Shown: positions 1 to 5,510 of the stretch, piece after piece
How the letters are laid out: each line of letters starts with the position of its first letter
Position numbering within the stretch: the stretch's first letter is position 1
Assembly (NCBI GenBank): GCA_947254595.1
Contig: CAMYED010000036.1
Span: 1 to 12,206 of the forward strand
Direction: 5' to 3'
DNA length: 12,206 bases
Source of the DNA: an uncultured Gardnerella sp.
GTDB taxonomy: Bacteria > Actinomycetota > Actinomycetes > Actinomycetales > Bifidobacteriaceae
Made by a program: the position numbers and the translations under genes
The notes under the pieces: generated by a model
The model's input: only the letters and a program-made list of their open reading frames with translations
Databases searched by the model: none
Told to the model about the DNA's origin: nothing

Positions 1-152
1 TAAGCACGTATTCTGACGCAACTTTCGCAAAATACCAGCGTTTTGTAAATAACTTGCGCGCGGAAAATCTAAATCTTACGCAAATGATAATCGCAAATAC
101 CGTGCGCATGTATGGCTACGATTCACTCGAAGCGGCCGAGCGCGCGCAATAA
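1..152 (+). CDS. 3' end of an unidentified gene (partial)
   Basis: An open frame runs from the window edge (first full codon at base 3) to TAA at 150-152, giving about 49 C-terminal residues that end ...MYGYDSLEAAERAQ. The residues are mixed charged and hydrophobic, as expected for a folded soluble C-terminus, and the codons have the G/C-containing wobble bases of the suf genes rather than the AT-rich style of the abiE genes. I do not recognise the family and the fragment is too short to assign. The last codons (GAG CGC GCG CAA TAA) are part of the outer direct repeat that reappears at 2271, so a copy of this gene's end lies beyond the abiE operon. It could be a chance frame, but the frame is open from the very edge. 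Confidence 0.5.
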   Translation, partial: STYSDATFAKYQRFVNNLRAENLNLTQMIIANTVRMYGYDSLEAAERAQ

Positions 153-238
153 AGTGCGTGTAATTTGAGGATTACGTTAGTTTCGTAACACGCACGTACA
201 GAAAATGTTGGTACTGAGCGAGATAGCGTTAGTTTCGT
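138..238 (+). repeat. Outer direct repeat, left copy
   Basis: These 101 bases match 2271-2371 without gaps, with about five mismatches clustered around the variable core of the 52-bp unit. The copy begins in the last codons of the upstream gene. It includes its stop, a leader (GCAATAAAGTGCGTGTAATT onward) and the first 52-bp unit plus the start of the second. With the right copy it brackets the whole abiE operon. Confidence 0.9.
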
Positions 239-300
239 TACAGCAGCGTACAGAAAATGTTGATGCTCAGTGAGATAGCGTTAGTTTCGTTACGCACGCA
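175..300 (+). repeat. 52-bp tandem repeat array 1
   Basis: Units start with CGTTAGTTTCGTWAC at 175, 227 and 279, exactly 52 bp apart. The third decays after about 20 bases. After the 15-base head comes a variable six-base core, then GTACAGAAAATGTTG, then a 16-base tail. The same unit occurs at 2308-2463 and, reverse-complemented, at 10741-10930. It is non-coding, since 52 is not a multiple of three. Confidence 0.9.
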
Positions 301-358
301 GATTGATTACTGCACTACAGTATGATGCTAACGTTATTTTAATTTGATAGAATTTTGG

Positions 359-434
359 ATAGTCCCTCGAATAGTCACCCGCTGGTGCGCGTTTCTTTAC
401 ATAGCGTAATGAATAGAGGGGCTATAATTTTTTC
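359..434 (+). terminator. Large stem-loop with T-run, possible terminator or structured RNA
   Basis: ATAGTCCCTC (359-368) pairs with GAGGGGCTAT (416-425) over ten base pairs, one of them G-U, and AATTTTTTC follows. The 47-base interior holds a smaller hairpin, CACC-CGCT-GGTG (376-387). The T-run is on the + strand only, so this fits a terminator for the truncated upstream gene, although the loop is large. A small structured RNA is the alternative. Confidence 0.45.
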
Positions 435-445
435 ATCAACCTATC

Positions 446-465
446 AAAAATTGGGTTATTCCCAA
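446..465 (-). terminator. Weak hairpin plus T-run downstream of abiE
   Basis: On the minus strand TTGGG-AATAA-CCCAA is followed by TTTTT. The stem is only five base pairs and lies about 110 bases past the abiEii stop, so it would be a back-up terminator at best. Confidence 0.25.
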
Positions 466-484
466 AATAATTATCATTTTAGAG

Positions 485-551
485 ATAATAAACGCTCATA
501 AAAACTCGCTTTTGTGCATCATATTTTCATAAATAACACACAATTGCAAGT
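485..551. repeat. Inner direct repeat, copy A (downstream of abiEii)
   Basis: These 67 bases align to 2161-2228 with 11 substitutions and one gap (about 82% identity). They contain a 14-base imperfect palindrome: ACTCGCTTTTGTGC (504-517) and ACACAATTGCAAGT (538-551), 10 of 14 complementary. Read on the minus strand the second arm is followed by TTTTT, so just past the abiEii stop it may act as the operon's terminator. It may equally be a second binding site for the AbiEi repressor. Confidence 0.75.
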
Positions 552-573
552 TACAAAATCAAAGCTAAAAAAC

Positions 574-1512
574 CTAATCAAGCATAAGATTTATTAGTTT
601 TAAGATAGAGGAAATAACATCTTCAAAATTTACACTTTTCGCGTACTGATGCTTCTTAGCATACCTATTCCACCTATCAATTACAGCGCTGTCACATGAA
701 ATACAATCAAGTATCTCACATGCCTTTACTTTTGAAAAATAAGTATTCCTATGCTTGCAAGTAAGCGACATAGCAACTTTTAACACACTAAAATCAATAC
801 TTTCATTAATTTTATTCACAAACTCACAATCGGTTAAATACGCAATAGCAACTCCACAATTCCCGTTATTAGACGCATTTAGTGAGTTCATAATTGCGTA
901 AATATCGTAAAAATCTTTACTTCTTGTATTACTTTCTGCCTTAGAGAGAATAGTTTGCAATTTTTCAGCCAATACTGATTCAAGTGGATACATTTGCAAA
1001 TCTATATCGTCTCCGAGAACAGTAGAATATTTTCCCACTTTAACTTCTGGATACATTGGATCTCCAGTAGCTATATCAACCGAAAAAGGAAACCTAATTT
1101 TATCTAAATGCCCAGTTATATGAAAACGATATCCACCATATTCATCTTCAGGCCTAATAGAATCGATAGAATCATTTATTTCAAACCACACACCATCATG
1201 GTTTTCTTCATAAGCTGTAACACTTTTAATAACATTAAATAAATAAGAATCCTCCATTTTCAAACCATTAATCAAAAAATCAATATCTTGGGTTGATCTA
1301 TTATCAATTCCAAGCACAAAACTCAGAAGCATTCCGCCTTTCAAGACGAAATTATTTTTATACTCACTTTTTGCAAGCAACTTCAAAAACTCATCAAAGA
1401 AATATCTACTTAACAAAGTGTTGTAATCTAAGCTAAGTTCTTGCGACTTGTTACGCAAACGCTGCGTAACACTATCTCTAATTGCAATACTTTTATTACT
1501 ACTGTTATTCAT
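574..1512 (-). CDS. abiEii: AbiEii toxin, nucleotidyltransferase of a type IV TA system
   Basis: This is a 312-residue AbiEii-family nucleotidyltransferase-like toxin, the growth-inhibiting half of the AbiE abortive-infection system. Seen in the sequence: the nucleotidyltransferase signature LKGGM (57-61) followed by the DxD pair in RSTQDIDFL (72-80), VDIATGD (145-151), EKLQ (183-186), and the family's RSKDFYDIY block (197-205). An upstream in-frame start at 1587 would add 25 residues inside abiEi. I prefer ATG at 1512 because GGAG lies seven bases upstream and because this start overlaps the abiEi stop by eight bases (ATGAATAA), the usual coupled arrangement. Related toxins modify nucleic-acid substrates such as tRNA ends; the target here is unknown. 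Base composition is much more AT-rich than the suf genes, which suggests acquisition. No broken motif was seen, so it is probably functional. Confidence 0.9.
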   Translation of the reverse strand: MNNSSNKSIAIRDSVTQRLRNKSQELSLDYNTLLSRYFFDEFLKLLAKSEYKNNFVLKGGMLLSFVLGIDNRSTQDIDFLINGLKMEDSYLFNVIKSVTAYEENHDGVWFEINDSIDSIRPEDEYGGYRFHITGHLDKIRFPFSVDIATGDPMYPEVKVGKYSTVLGDDIDLQMYPLESVLAEKLQTILSKAESNTRSKDFYDIYAIMNSLNASNNGNCGVAIAYLTDCEFVNKINESIDFSVLKVAMSLTCKHRNTYFSKVKACEILDCISCDSAVIDRWNRYAKKHQYAKSVNFEDVISSILKLINLMLD

Positions 1513-2128
1513 CGAGAATCTCCAAAATATCGTCAACTTGCCGAAGAATACCAAATTTTTTGGCATATTCGCGCAATCTATGTACATTTTTCTTAGGATT
1601 TCTCACATACGCACGCAAAGCCTTACCAAATATCTCTGAATCCTGACGCCTACGATTCCTAACCAAATCGCAGATAGTGCGCTCCATATCATAAACCATC
1701 ACATAATTACCAATAACAGTACGCACTTGAGTTATACCAATTTTATACCATTCTTTTTTAATTTGATGCACTTCAACGTCATTTTTTATGCGCCACGTGT
1801 TGTATCCCTGACATACCGTAACTTCATTAATAAACGGCATGCGATCTGTAAGATTATGCAAACACAAAGCAGTTTGGTAAGAGTATATGCAAGCTTTATT
1901 GCGAAGTTGGAAAAAATAAAGTTCATCATAATTATTTGAATTGCTATCAAAATACACTCCGCGCGCAACTCTTTCCAAATCATTATTTTTGACCATGCTA
2001 GTTAGATACCAAGAATCAATTCCTGCGGAAGAAATTTCTTTTGCCGTAACAATACCGTTATTTTTCCTAACTATTTCTTTAATCGCACTAATATTAGTTC
2101 TCTTTTGATTTGCTGCTACTTTTACCAT
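1505..2128 (-). CDS. abiEi: AbiEi antitoxin and autorepressor (winged helix)
   Basis: This is a 207-residue AbiEi-family antitoxin and the first gene of the operon. Residues ~12-60 form the winged-helix part (NISAIKEIV...GIVTAKEIS...VARGVYF). The C-terminal half carries the conserved stretch MERTICDLVRNRR (148-160), then DSEIF, ALRAYV and LREYAKKFGI. In the studied AbiE systems AbiEi binds inverted repeats in its own promoter and counters the toxin without stable binding to it. The matching palindrome lies just upstream here (2181-2228). The start could be GTG at 2131 or the adjacent ATG at 2128. I chose ATG; the Shine-Dalgarno is poor either way (AGG about 12 bases upstream). The stop overlaps the abiEii start, implying coupled translation. 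The gene is AT-rich like its partner. Confidence 0.9.
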   Translation of the reverse strand: MVKVAANQKRTNISAIKEIVRKNNGIVTAKEISSAGIDSWYLTSMVKNNDLERVARGVYFDSNSNNYDELYFFQLRNKACIYSYQTALCLHNLTDRMPFINEVTVCQGYNTWRIKNDVEVHQIKKEWYKIGITQVRTVIGNYVMVYDMERTICDLVRNRRRQDSEIFGKALRAYVRNPKKNVHRLREYAKKFGILRQVDDILEILDE

Positions 2129-2160
2129 CACATACCAACCTATTACAAATCATCCTGCGA

Positions 2161-2228
2161 ATAACAAACGTTTATAAAAAACTTGCTTTTGTGCTTTATT
2201 ATTATATAAATAACGCACAATTGCAAGT
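2161..2228. repeat. Inner direct repeat, copy B (abiE promoter region)
   Basis: This is the better-paired copy of the inner repeat (see 485-551). Its arms ACTTGCTTTTGTGC (2181-2194) and GCACAATTGCAAGT (2215-2228) are 12 of 14 complementary with a 20-base AT-rich spacer. On the minus strand the inner arm is followed by TTTTTT, so it could also stop transcription arriving from the HAD gene. Confidence 0.75.
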
Positions 2229-2230
2229 AA
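2181..2230 (-). promoter_or_regulatory. Candidate abiE promoter with AbiEi operator
   Basis: On the minus strand a perfect TATAAT (2201-2206) lies in the palindrome's spacer, with TTACTT (2225-2230) 18 bp upstream as a moderate -35. A repressor bound to the two arms would cover both the -35 and the start region, fitting autoregulation by AbiEi. The -35 choice is uncertain. That AbiEi binds here is inferred from studied AbiE systems. Confidence 0.6.
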
Positions 2231-2270
2231 AAATTAACTACAGACTCATAGCAATAATTTAGATTCGACT

Positions 2271-2371
2271 GAGCGCACGCAATAAAGTGCGTGTAATTTG
2301 AGGATTACGTTAGTTTCGTTACAGCAGCGTACAGAAAATGTTGGTACTGAGCGAGATAGCGTTAGTTTCGT
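2271..2371 (+). repeat. Outer direct repeat, right copy
   Basis: This is the near-identical partner of 138-238. It includes GAGCGCACGCAATAA, which matches the last codons and stop of the gene at the left edge, here without any gene in front. The spacing between the copies is 2133 bp. Confidence 0.9.
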
Positions 2372-2463
2372 AACACCTCTGTAAAGAAAATATCGACACT
2401 AGACGTGATTATGTTAGTTTCGTTACAGCAGCGTAAAGAAACTATCAGAACTGCACGAGCGAC
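2308..2463 (+). repeat. 52-bp tandem repeat array 2
   Basis: There are three units, at 2308, 2360 and 2412, all exactly 52 bp. The third contains a strong hairpin: GTTAGTTTCGTTAC (2413-2426), loop AGCAGC, GTAAAGAAACTATC (2433-2446), with 12 of 14 pairs. The array ends 14 bases before the stop codon of the HAD gene on the other strand. Confidence 0.9.
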
Positions 2464-2476
2464 AAAAAACAGCAGA

Positions 2477-3109
2477 TTAAGAATAGAGCAGCGAGGCTGC
2501 AGAAGCGGCACGAGAGTCGCCTTCGAGGAAAAGCGTGGAGGCAGCGGAAAGACCGGCTTGTTGCAAAAACGCGCGGTAAAGCATTACGTCGGGTTTGCGC
2601 AAATGCGATTCGTAAGAAGCACAAACGCCGTTAAGCTCGCCGAGTATTGGGCAAGTTTTGCGCGCGCAGCAAAGCCAATCGCAAGAAGCGTTACCCAACG
2701 CCCACACGCGCACGCCGCTAGCAATCAACTCGCGCGCCGCGGCAGAAGCATCCGCGCGCTCGCCTGCAAAACCGCGCTCGAAACGCTCAAAATACAAGCG
2801 ATACAGCCAAGTAACTGCAGGCCCGTGATGCTCATCAAACGAATCCAACGCCTGATCGCAGCTCCACCCAGCCTCGCGCAAACACTCGTGAAACTCAAAT
2901 CCCCACTCCGGCTCAAAACTAAAAAGCACTTCCCCAATATAATCCGGATAATCTGCGGCCAAAGTGCGGCGCGCATCCCAATCCACCAGCAGCTGCAAGT
3001 CGAAAACAACGTCGGAAATATTGCGCACATTATTTATATCTCGAACATTATTAATATCGCGAATATCACAGACTCCGCCTGCACTAACTGCCTTTAGTTC
3101 AGCCCCCAT
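2477..3109 (-). CDS. HAD-superfamily hydrolase-like protein, probably eroded
   Basis: About 210 residues resemble the actinobacterial HAD phosphatases related to glucose-1-phosphatase/YihX: DVVFDL...LVDWDARRTL (motif I), LYFERFERGFAG, VWALGNASCDW (motif II region), ESHLRKPD (motif III lysine) and TLFLEGDSRAA (motif IV region). Several key places are abnormal. Motif I reads FDLQLLVDWD, one residue short of the usual FDLGxVLVDWD. The motif II Thr/Ser is Gly (LGN for LTN). Motif IV is EGDS rather than DD. The tail stops about 20 residues early, beside the 52-bp array. The N-terminus has six-residue repeats (DINNVR twice). I chose ATG at 3109 with AAGAAG eight bases upstream; GTG at 3118 is possible. 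It may be a decaying gene rather than an active enzyme. No partner in the window indicates its substrate. Confidence 0.55.
   Translation of the reverse strand: MGAELKAVSAGGVCDIRDINNVRDINNVRNISDVVFDLQLLVDWDARRTLAADYPDYIGEVLFSFEPEWGFEFHECLREAGWSCDQALDSFDEHHGPAVTWLYRLYFERFERGFAGERADASAAARELIASGVRVWALGNASCDWLCCARKTCPILGELNGVCASYESHLRKPDVMLYRAFLQQAGLSAASTLFLEGDSRAASAASLLYS
3023..3067 (-). repeat. 18-bp in-frame tandem repeat in the HAD gene
   Basis: Two 18-bp units (3023-3040 and 3041-3058) plus half a unit encode (DINNVR)x2 and DIR just before motif I. The unit differs in sequence from the sufU, sufS and sufB repeats but has the same period. Confidence 0.8.
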
Positions 3110-3120
3110 TATTCCCACTT

Positions 3121-3171
3121 CTTACGCCGATATCACTTACTTATGCTGATTTATTCACTTATGCCGACATT
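3121..3171. repeat. Degenerate 18-19-bp repeats upstream of the HAD gene
   Basis: CTTACGCCGATAT, CTTATGCTGATTT and CTTATGCCGACAT begin at 3121, 3140 and 3158. They lie in the gap between the HAD start and the sufT terminator, so they could be operator sites or simple slippage products. Nothing decides between these. Confidence 0.5.
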
Positions 3172-3196
3172 AAAACGATTACTTAAGACAATCGTT
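3170..3196 (-). terminator. Candidate terminator after sufT
   Basis: AACGATT (3174-3180) and AATCGTT (3190-3196) form a seven-to-eight-pair stem with a nine-base loop. On the minus strand TTTT follows. It lies 14 bases past the sufT stop, a good place for the operon's end. The short T-run makes it moderate. Confidence 0.5.
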
Positions 3197-3209
3197 AGTA
3201 CGAGTTAAG

Positions 3210-3713
3210 TTACGCGGTTGGCGGAATGCCAGCGCTCATTGACGCATCTCCAGCTACCCCAGAACCATACATTCCAGCCGCAAAGTTCGCCTGCAAACTG
3301 TTGAGATTGTAGCCAAGCGCCTCAAGCTGCGCGCGACCGTCCTCATTAATATTTTCAACGCTCCAGCGCGGCTTCCAAGTCCAATCAATGCGAAACTCTT
3401 CAACCAAACCTGCGAGCGCATTCGCACACTCGTCCTCAATTAAATCTGTAAGCGGGCAAGCAGGAGTGGTAAGCGTCATGGTAATAATAGCGCGGCCCAG
3501 CTCGTCAATCTCAATGCCGTAAACAAGCCCCAAATCAACGACGTCAATTCCTAATTCCGGATCTTCAACATCGTGTAAAGCGTCTAAGATATCTTCTTCT
3601 GTAACTCGACCAATATCGTTTGTACTTAAAGACGCAGGCTGCGTCACCGCGACTTCAGGCTGCTTCACCGCAACTTCCGATTGCGCGTCAACTGCCGATT
3701 TATTTTCTGCCAT
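3210..3713 (-). CDS. sufT: SufT-like metal-sulfur cluster assembly factor (MIP18/DUF59)
   Basis: This is a 167-residue protein with an N-terminal low-complexity leader (1-33) and a MIP18/DUF59 domain (~34-140). Seen: VTEEDILDALHDVEDPELGIDVVDLGLVYGI with the invariant DPELG (51-55), and TTPACPLTD (82-90) with the conserved Cys86, then the family's aromatic strand (RIDWTWKPRWS). In actinobacteria this family closes the suf operon and helps Fe-S maturation or delivery; the exact step is unsettled. It lies 35 bp behind sufU on the same strand and is followed by a hairpin, so it is probably the last operon gene. Residues 13-26 are a seven-residue duplication (EVAVKQP/EVAVTQP) from a 21-bp repeat. 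The start at 3713 has little competition, as the domain begins well downstream. Confidence 0.85.
   Translation of the reverse strand: MAENKSAVDAQSEVAVKQPEVAVTQPASLSTNDIGRVTEEDILDALHDVEDPELGIDVVDLGLVYGIEIDELGRAIITMTLTTPACPLTDLIEDECANALAGLVEEFRIDWTWKPRWSVENINEDGRAQLEALGYNLNSLQANFAAGMYGSGVAGDASMSAGIPPTA
3637..3678 (-). repeat. 21-bp in-frame tandem repeat in sufT
   Basis: Two 21-bp units (3637-3657 and 3658-3678) differ at three bases and encode EVAVTQP and EVAVKQP in the flexible N-terminal leader, outside the conserved domain. Confidence 0.85.
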
Positions 3714-3748
3714 AATATTCCTTGCTTTGCTTGTACCAAATTTCGATT

Positions 3749-4471
3749 TTACAAGCTGCCAAGAATTTGCGGATTCAAGTTTTGTGAAGCTTTTGCGATG
3801 CTATCTTTTAGGCCTTCCCACGCCAAAAGCGCGCACTTAATTCGCATCGGATAACGCGATACGCCTTGCAAAACCATTGCATCTTCCAGCGCATCTTCGT
3901 CCTCTTCGTTTTGCAAACCTGCGCCTCGAGATTCCATAAGTTTGTGGAAAAGCGCGTCTAATCGCAAGGCTTCTTCAACTGACTTTCCTTCGACTAAATC
4001 AACCATCATTGAAAGGCTTGCTTGCGAAATTGAGCAGCCGTGACCATCCCACTTAACGCTTGATACTATTGGGGTTTCGTCATTATTTGCGATATTTGAA
4101 AGCTCTACTCGCATTGTGACTTCGTCACCGCAAGTTGGGTTGAATTGGTGCGATTGACCTAAAGCAGAGTTTTCGCCAGATGCAACAGCGCAACTTTCGT
4201 GAGTATTGTTTAGTGTGATTTCAGCAGATTCTGTATTTTCGGCAGATTCTGTATTTTTTGTAGATTCTGCATATTCTTGAGATTCTTCCTGCAGTTCCGC
4301 TTTTGCTAGCTCGTCCGTGCTTTCGAAATGAGTTTTGCCGTGCGGATTTCGTGCAGCATCCAAAATCACTTCTTGATACATGCTTTCCAAGCCATCACCA
4401 GACGTATCCCCAAAACCTGCACCTGCACCTGCACCAAAACCAGCGCCAGCGCCAAAACCCATATCAAACAT
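3749..4471 (-). CDS. sufU: SufU sulfur-transfer/scaffold protein with expanded N-terminus
   Basis: This is a 240-residue SufU, which accepts persulfide sulfur from SufS through a zinc site and feeds SufBCD. Seen: MYQEVILDAARNPHG (31-45), NPTCGDEV with Cys114 and Asp116, DGHGCSISQAS with Cys146, and MRIKCALLAW with Cys213. These are the three Cys and the Asp expected at the zinc site, so the core looks functional. It is longer than the usual ~150-190 residues because of a Gly-Ala-Phe repeat at 5-21 and an acidic, Glu/Ser/Thr-rich insert at about 50-100 holding hexapeptide repeats (ESAENT). Both come from short in-frame DNA repeats. ATG at 4471 has AAGGAGA about five bases upstream. In related genomes it follows sufS directly; here a foreign insert separates them. 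Confidence 0.93.
   Translation of the reverse strand: MFDMGFGAGAGFGAGAGAGFGDTSGDGLESMYQEVILDAARNPHGKTHFESTDELAKAELQEESQEYAESTKNTESAENTESAEITLNNTHESCAVASGENSALGQSHQFNPTCGDEVTMRVELSNIANNDETPIVSSVKWDGHGCSISQASLSMMVDLVEGKSVEEALRLDALFHKLMESRGAGLQNEEDEDALEDAMVLQGVSRYPMRIKCALLAWEGLKDSIAKASQNLNPQILGSL
4224..4277 (-). repeat. 18-bp in-frame tandem repeat in sufU
   Basis: Three 18-bp units start at 4224, 4242 and 4260 (GCAGATTCTGTATTTTCG and variants on the + strand), with part of a fourth after. They encode the hexapeptide ESAENT family in an insert that most SufU proteins lack. Confidence 0.9.
4416..4462 (-). repeat. Gly/Ala/Phe-coding short repeat at the sufU N-terminus
   Basis: Six-base steps (CCTGCA, CCAGCG, CCAAAA on the + strand) encode the run GFGAGAGFGAGAGAGFG at the start of SufU. 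The length is likely to vary between strains by slippage (inference). Confidence 0.75.
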
Positions 4472-4495
4472 ACGCTCTCCTTACCTACTTCCTAA

Positions 4496-4510
4496 CTCAC
4501 TAACAGTATT
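4496..4510 (+). repeat. Left edge repeat of the DUF3800 insert
   Basis: CTCACTAACAGTATT matches CTCGCTAACAATATT at 5511-5525 in 13 of 15 bases, same orientation. The pair marks the likely ends of the AT-rich insert and could be a decayed target duplication or attachment core. Confidence 0.5.
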
Positions 4511-4731
4511 TAATCACTTATTTGCTTCATAAACGATTTGTCGTAAGAAATACTCCACAACTTTTCTTCAATAGCATAATCAACTTCAACAAGTTTATGC
4601 TTTATATTTTTAAATTCAATTATTTCAAATATTATTTTTAAACAATCGTAATAATAACCGCAAGAAAATAAGTATTTAATAGTGTTGTATATGTGATATA
4701 ATTTTGGAAGGTCTTTTATAAAGGCTTCCAA
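4510..4731 (-). CDS. Small AT-rich ORF of doubtful reality
   Basis: This is a 73-codon frame (MEAFIKDLPKLYHIYNT...) starting at TTG and ending at the insert's left edge. No Shine-Dalgarno is seen before the TTG, the only start in the frame, and that start lies between the + strand hairpin and terminator of the DUF3800 module, so two functions would collide. The residue pattern (DYAIEEKLWSISYDKSF) is plausible protein, but AT-rich DNA readily yields such frames. It may be a remnant of a gene carried in with the insert, or nothing. I do not recognise a family. Confidence 0.25.
   Translation of the reverse strand: MEAFIKDLPKLYHIYNTIKYLFSCGYYYDCLKIIFEIIEFKNIKHKLVEVDYAIEEKLWSISYDKSFMKQISD
4694..4702 (+). 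promoter_or_regulatory. Extended -10 promoter for the DUF3800 leader RNA
   Basis: TGATATAAT is a perfect extended -10 (TGnTATAAT). No good -35 lies upstream, which extended -10 promoters tolerate. Transcription would begin near 4708, directly at the hairpin. Confidence 0.5.
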
Positions 4732-4765
4732 GTGCCGGGGACGTTTTCCCCGGCTTTTGTTTTAT
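4706..4765 (+). ncRNA. Candidate small structured RNA upstream of DUF3800
   Basis: Between the extended -10 and the terminator T-run, a predicted transcript of about 50-60 bases holds two hairpins. The first pairs GGAAG (4706-4710) with CTTCC (4725-4729) and, inside it, CTTT (4713-4716) with AAAG (4720-4723). The second is the GC-rich terminator. Conserved RNA structures named DUF3800 motifs have been reported upstream of DUF3800 genes by comparative genomics. I cannot tell from one sequence whether this is one of them. It could equally be an attenuator leader or a type III antitoxin-like RNA. Confidence 0.45.
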
Positions 4766-4767
4766 TT
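4734..4767 (+). terminator. Strong rho-independent terminator before DUF3800
   Basis: GCCGGGGA (4734-4741), loop CGTTT, TCCCCGGC (4747-4754): a perfect eight-pair GC-rich stem followed by TTTTGTTTTATTT. The T-run is only on the + strand, so suf transcripts on the other strand would not be stopped here. Confidence 0.85.
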
Positions 4768-4793
4768 ACTTATCAGTGTAGTTGGGTTATAAG
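4765..4793 (+). promoter_or_regulatory. Possible second promoter, for DUF3800 itself
   Basis: TTTACT (4765-4770), a 17-bp spacer and TATAAG (4788-4793) lie between the terminator and the DUF3800 ribosome binding site. They match consensus in four and five of six bases. If real, the gene is transcribed apart from the leader RNA. If not, expression needs read-through of the terminator. Confidence 0.4.
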
Positions 4794-4812
4794 TCAAAAA
4801 GTTGGGGAAAGA

Positions 4813-5487
4813 ATGAGAGAACTTAGCATATTCATAGACGAATCAGGCAGCGATAATTTATTAGACTATTATTACATACTAACTATCGTACTTCATGACC
4901 AATCAAATAATTTAGATTATTCAATAAAACTTTACGAAAACTCACTCGAGCAAAAACACCTTCCTAATATACCATTTCATGCTTCACCTCTTATGAACAA
5001 AAAAGATAATTATAAATGTTTAGACATGTCTATAAGAAAAAAATTATTGCAATCATTTAGAATATTTTTCAGACATGTTGACATTTGTTACCATACTTTT
5101 GTATATACAAACAGAAAATACGAATCAACAAGTCAATTGTCTGCAGCAATGCGCAAGGATTTAATTAATTTTTTATTCGACAATATGGAATATATGCAAC
5201 AATATGAAAAAATAAAAATATACTATGACAATAGCCAGCAATCAATAGTTAATGCAATACACAAAGCAATGGAATATAGTTTGTCAAAAAATGCAACCAT
5301 ATACAGATACGCAAAACAATCACAGTATCGGCTAGCACAAATAGCAGATTATATTTGTATGGTAGAACTTACAAAACTCAAATACGAAAATAAGCACATA
5401 ACAAAGACAGATGAAAAATTTTTTGGTTCGTGGTCTGACTTTAAAAAGGGCATATTGAAAGAAACAAGGCACAAAGCTATTAAATAA
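4813..5487 (+). CDS. DUF3800 domain protein (predicted RNase H-like fold)
   Basis: This is a 224-residue protein matching the DUF3800 pattern: IFIDESG at the N-terminus (6-12), FHAS (55-58), IYYDNSQ (136-142) and the C-terminal LAQIADYIC (174-182). The acidic residues in these motifs (Asp9/Glu10, Asp139, Asp179) would sit together in the predicted RNase H-like fold, suggesting a nuclease; no activity is established. DUF3800 genes are common on mobile and defence-type DNA. I chose ATG at 4813, preceded by GGGGAAAGA; a longer frame from 4732 would cross the terminator and lacks a plausible start. It is AT-rich, runs against the suf operon, and no terminator is seen after it, so its transcript may run antisense into sufS. 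A promoter, hairpin and terminator upstream suggest RNA-linked control. Confidence 0.85.
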   Translation: MRELSIFIDESGSDNLLDYYYILTIVLHDQSNNLDYSIKLYENSLEQKHLPNIPFHASPLMNKKDNYKCLDMSIRKKLLQSFRIFFRHVDICYHTFVYTNRKYESTSQLSAAMRKDLINFLFDNMEYMQQYEKIKIYYDNSQQSIVNAIHKAMEYSLSKNATIYRYAKQSQYRLAQIADYICMVELTKLKYENKHITKTDEKFFGSWSDFKKGILKETRHKAIK

Positions 5488-5510
5488 GCAATGTAAAACT
5501 ATCCAACTCG

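Noticed and set aside
175..300. CRISPR array
   Set aside because: Periodic units with a conserved and a variable part recall CRISPR, but the conserved head is only ~15 bases, the second half is also similar between units, there are about three units, and no cas gene is present.
1513..1587. Longer abiEii start at 1587
   Set aside because: It would overlap abiEi by over 80 bases, lacks family similarity, and the start at 1512 has a good ribosome site and the typical eight-base overlap.
2405..3097. 230-codon + strand frame opposite the HAD gene
   Set aside because: It is rich in Arg/Ala/Gln without domain motifs and starts inside the 52-bp array. The minus frame shows recognisable HAD motifs, so this is its shadow.
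4732..4812. Longer DUF3800 start at 4732
   Set aside because: It would translate through the GC-rich terminator stem. The first conserved residues and a strong ribosome site fit ATG 4813.
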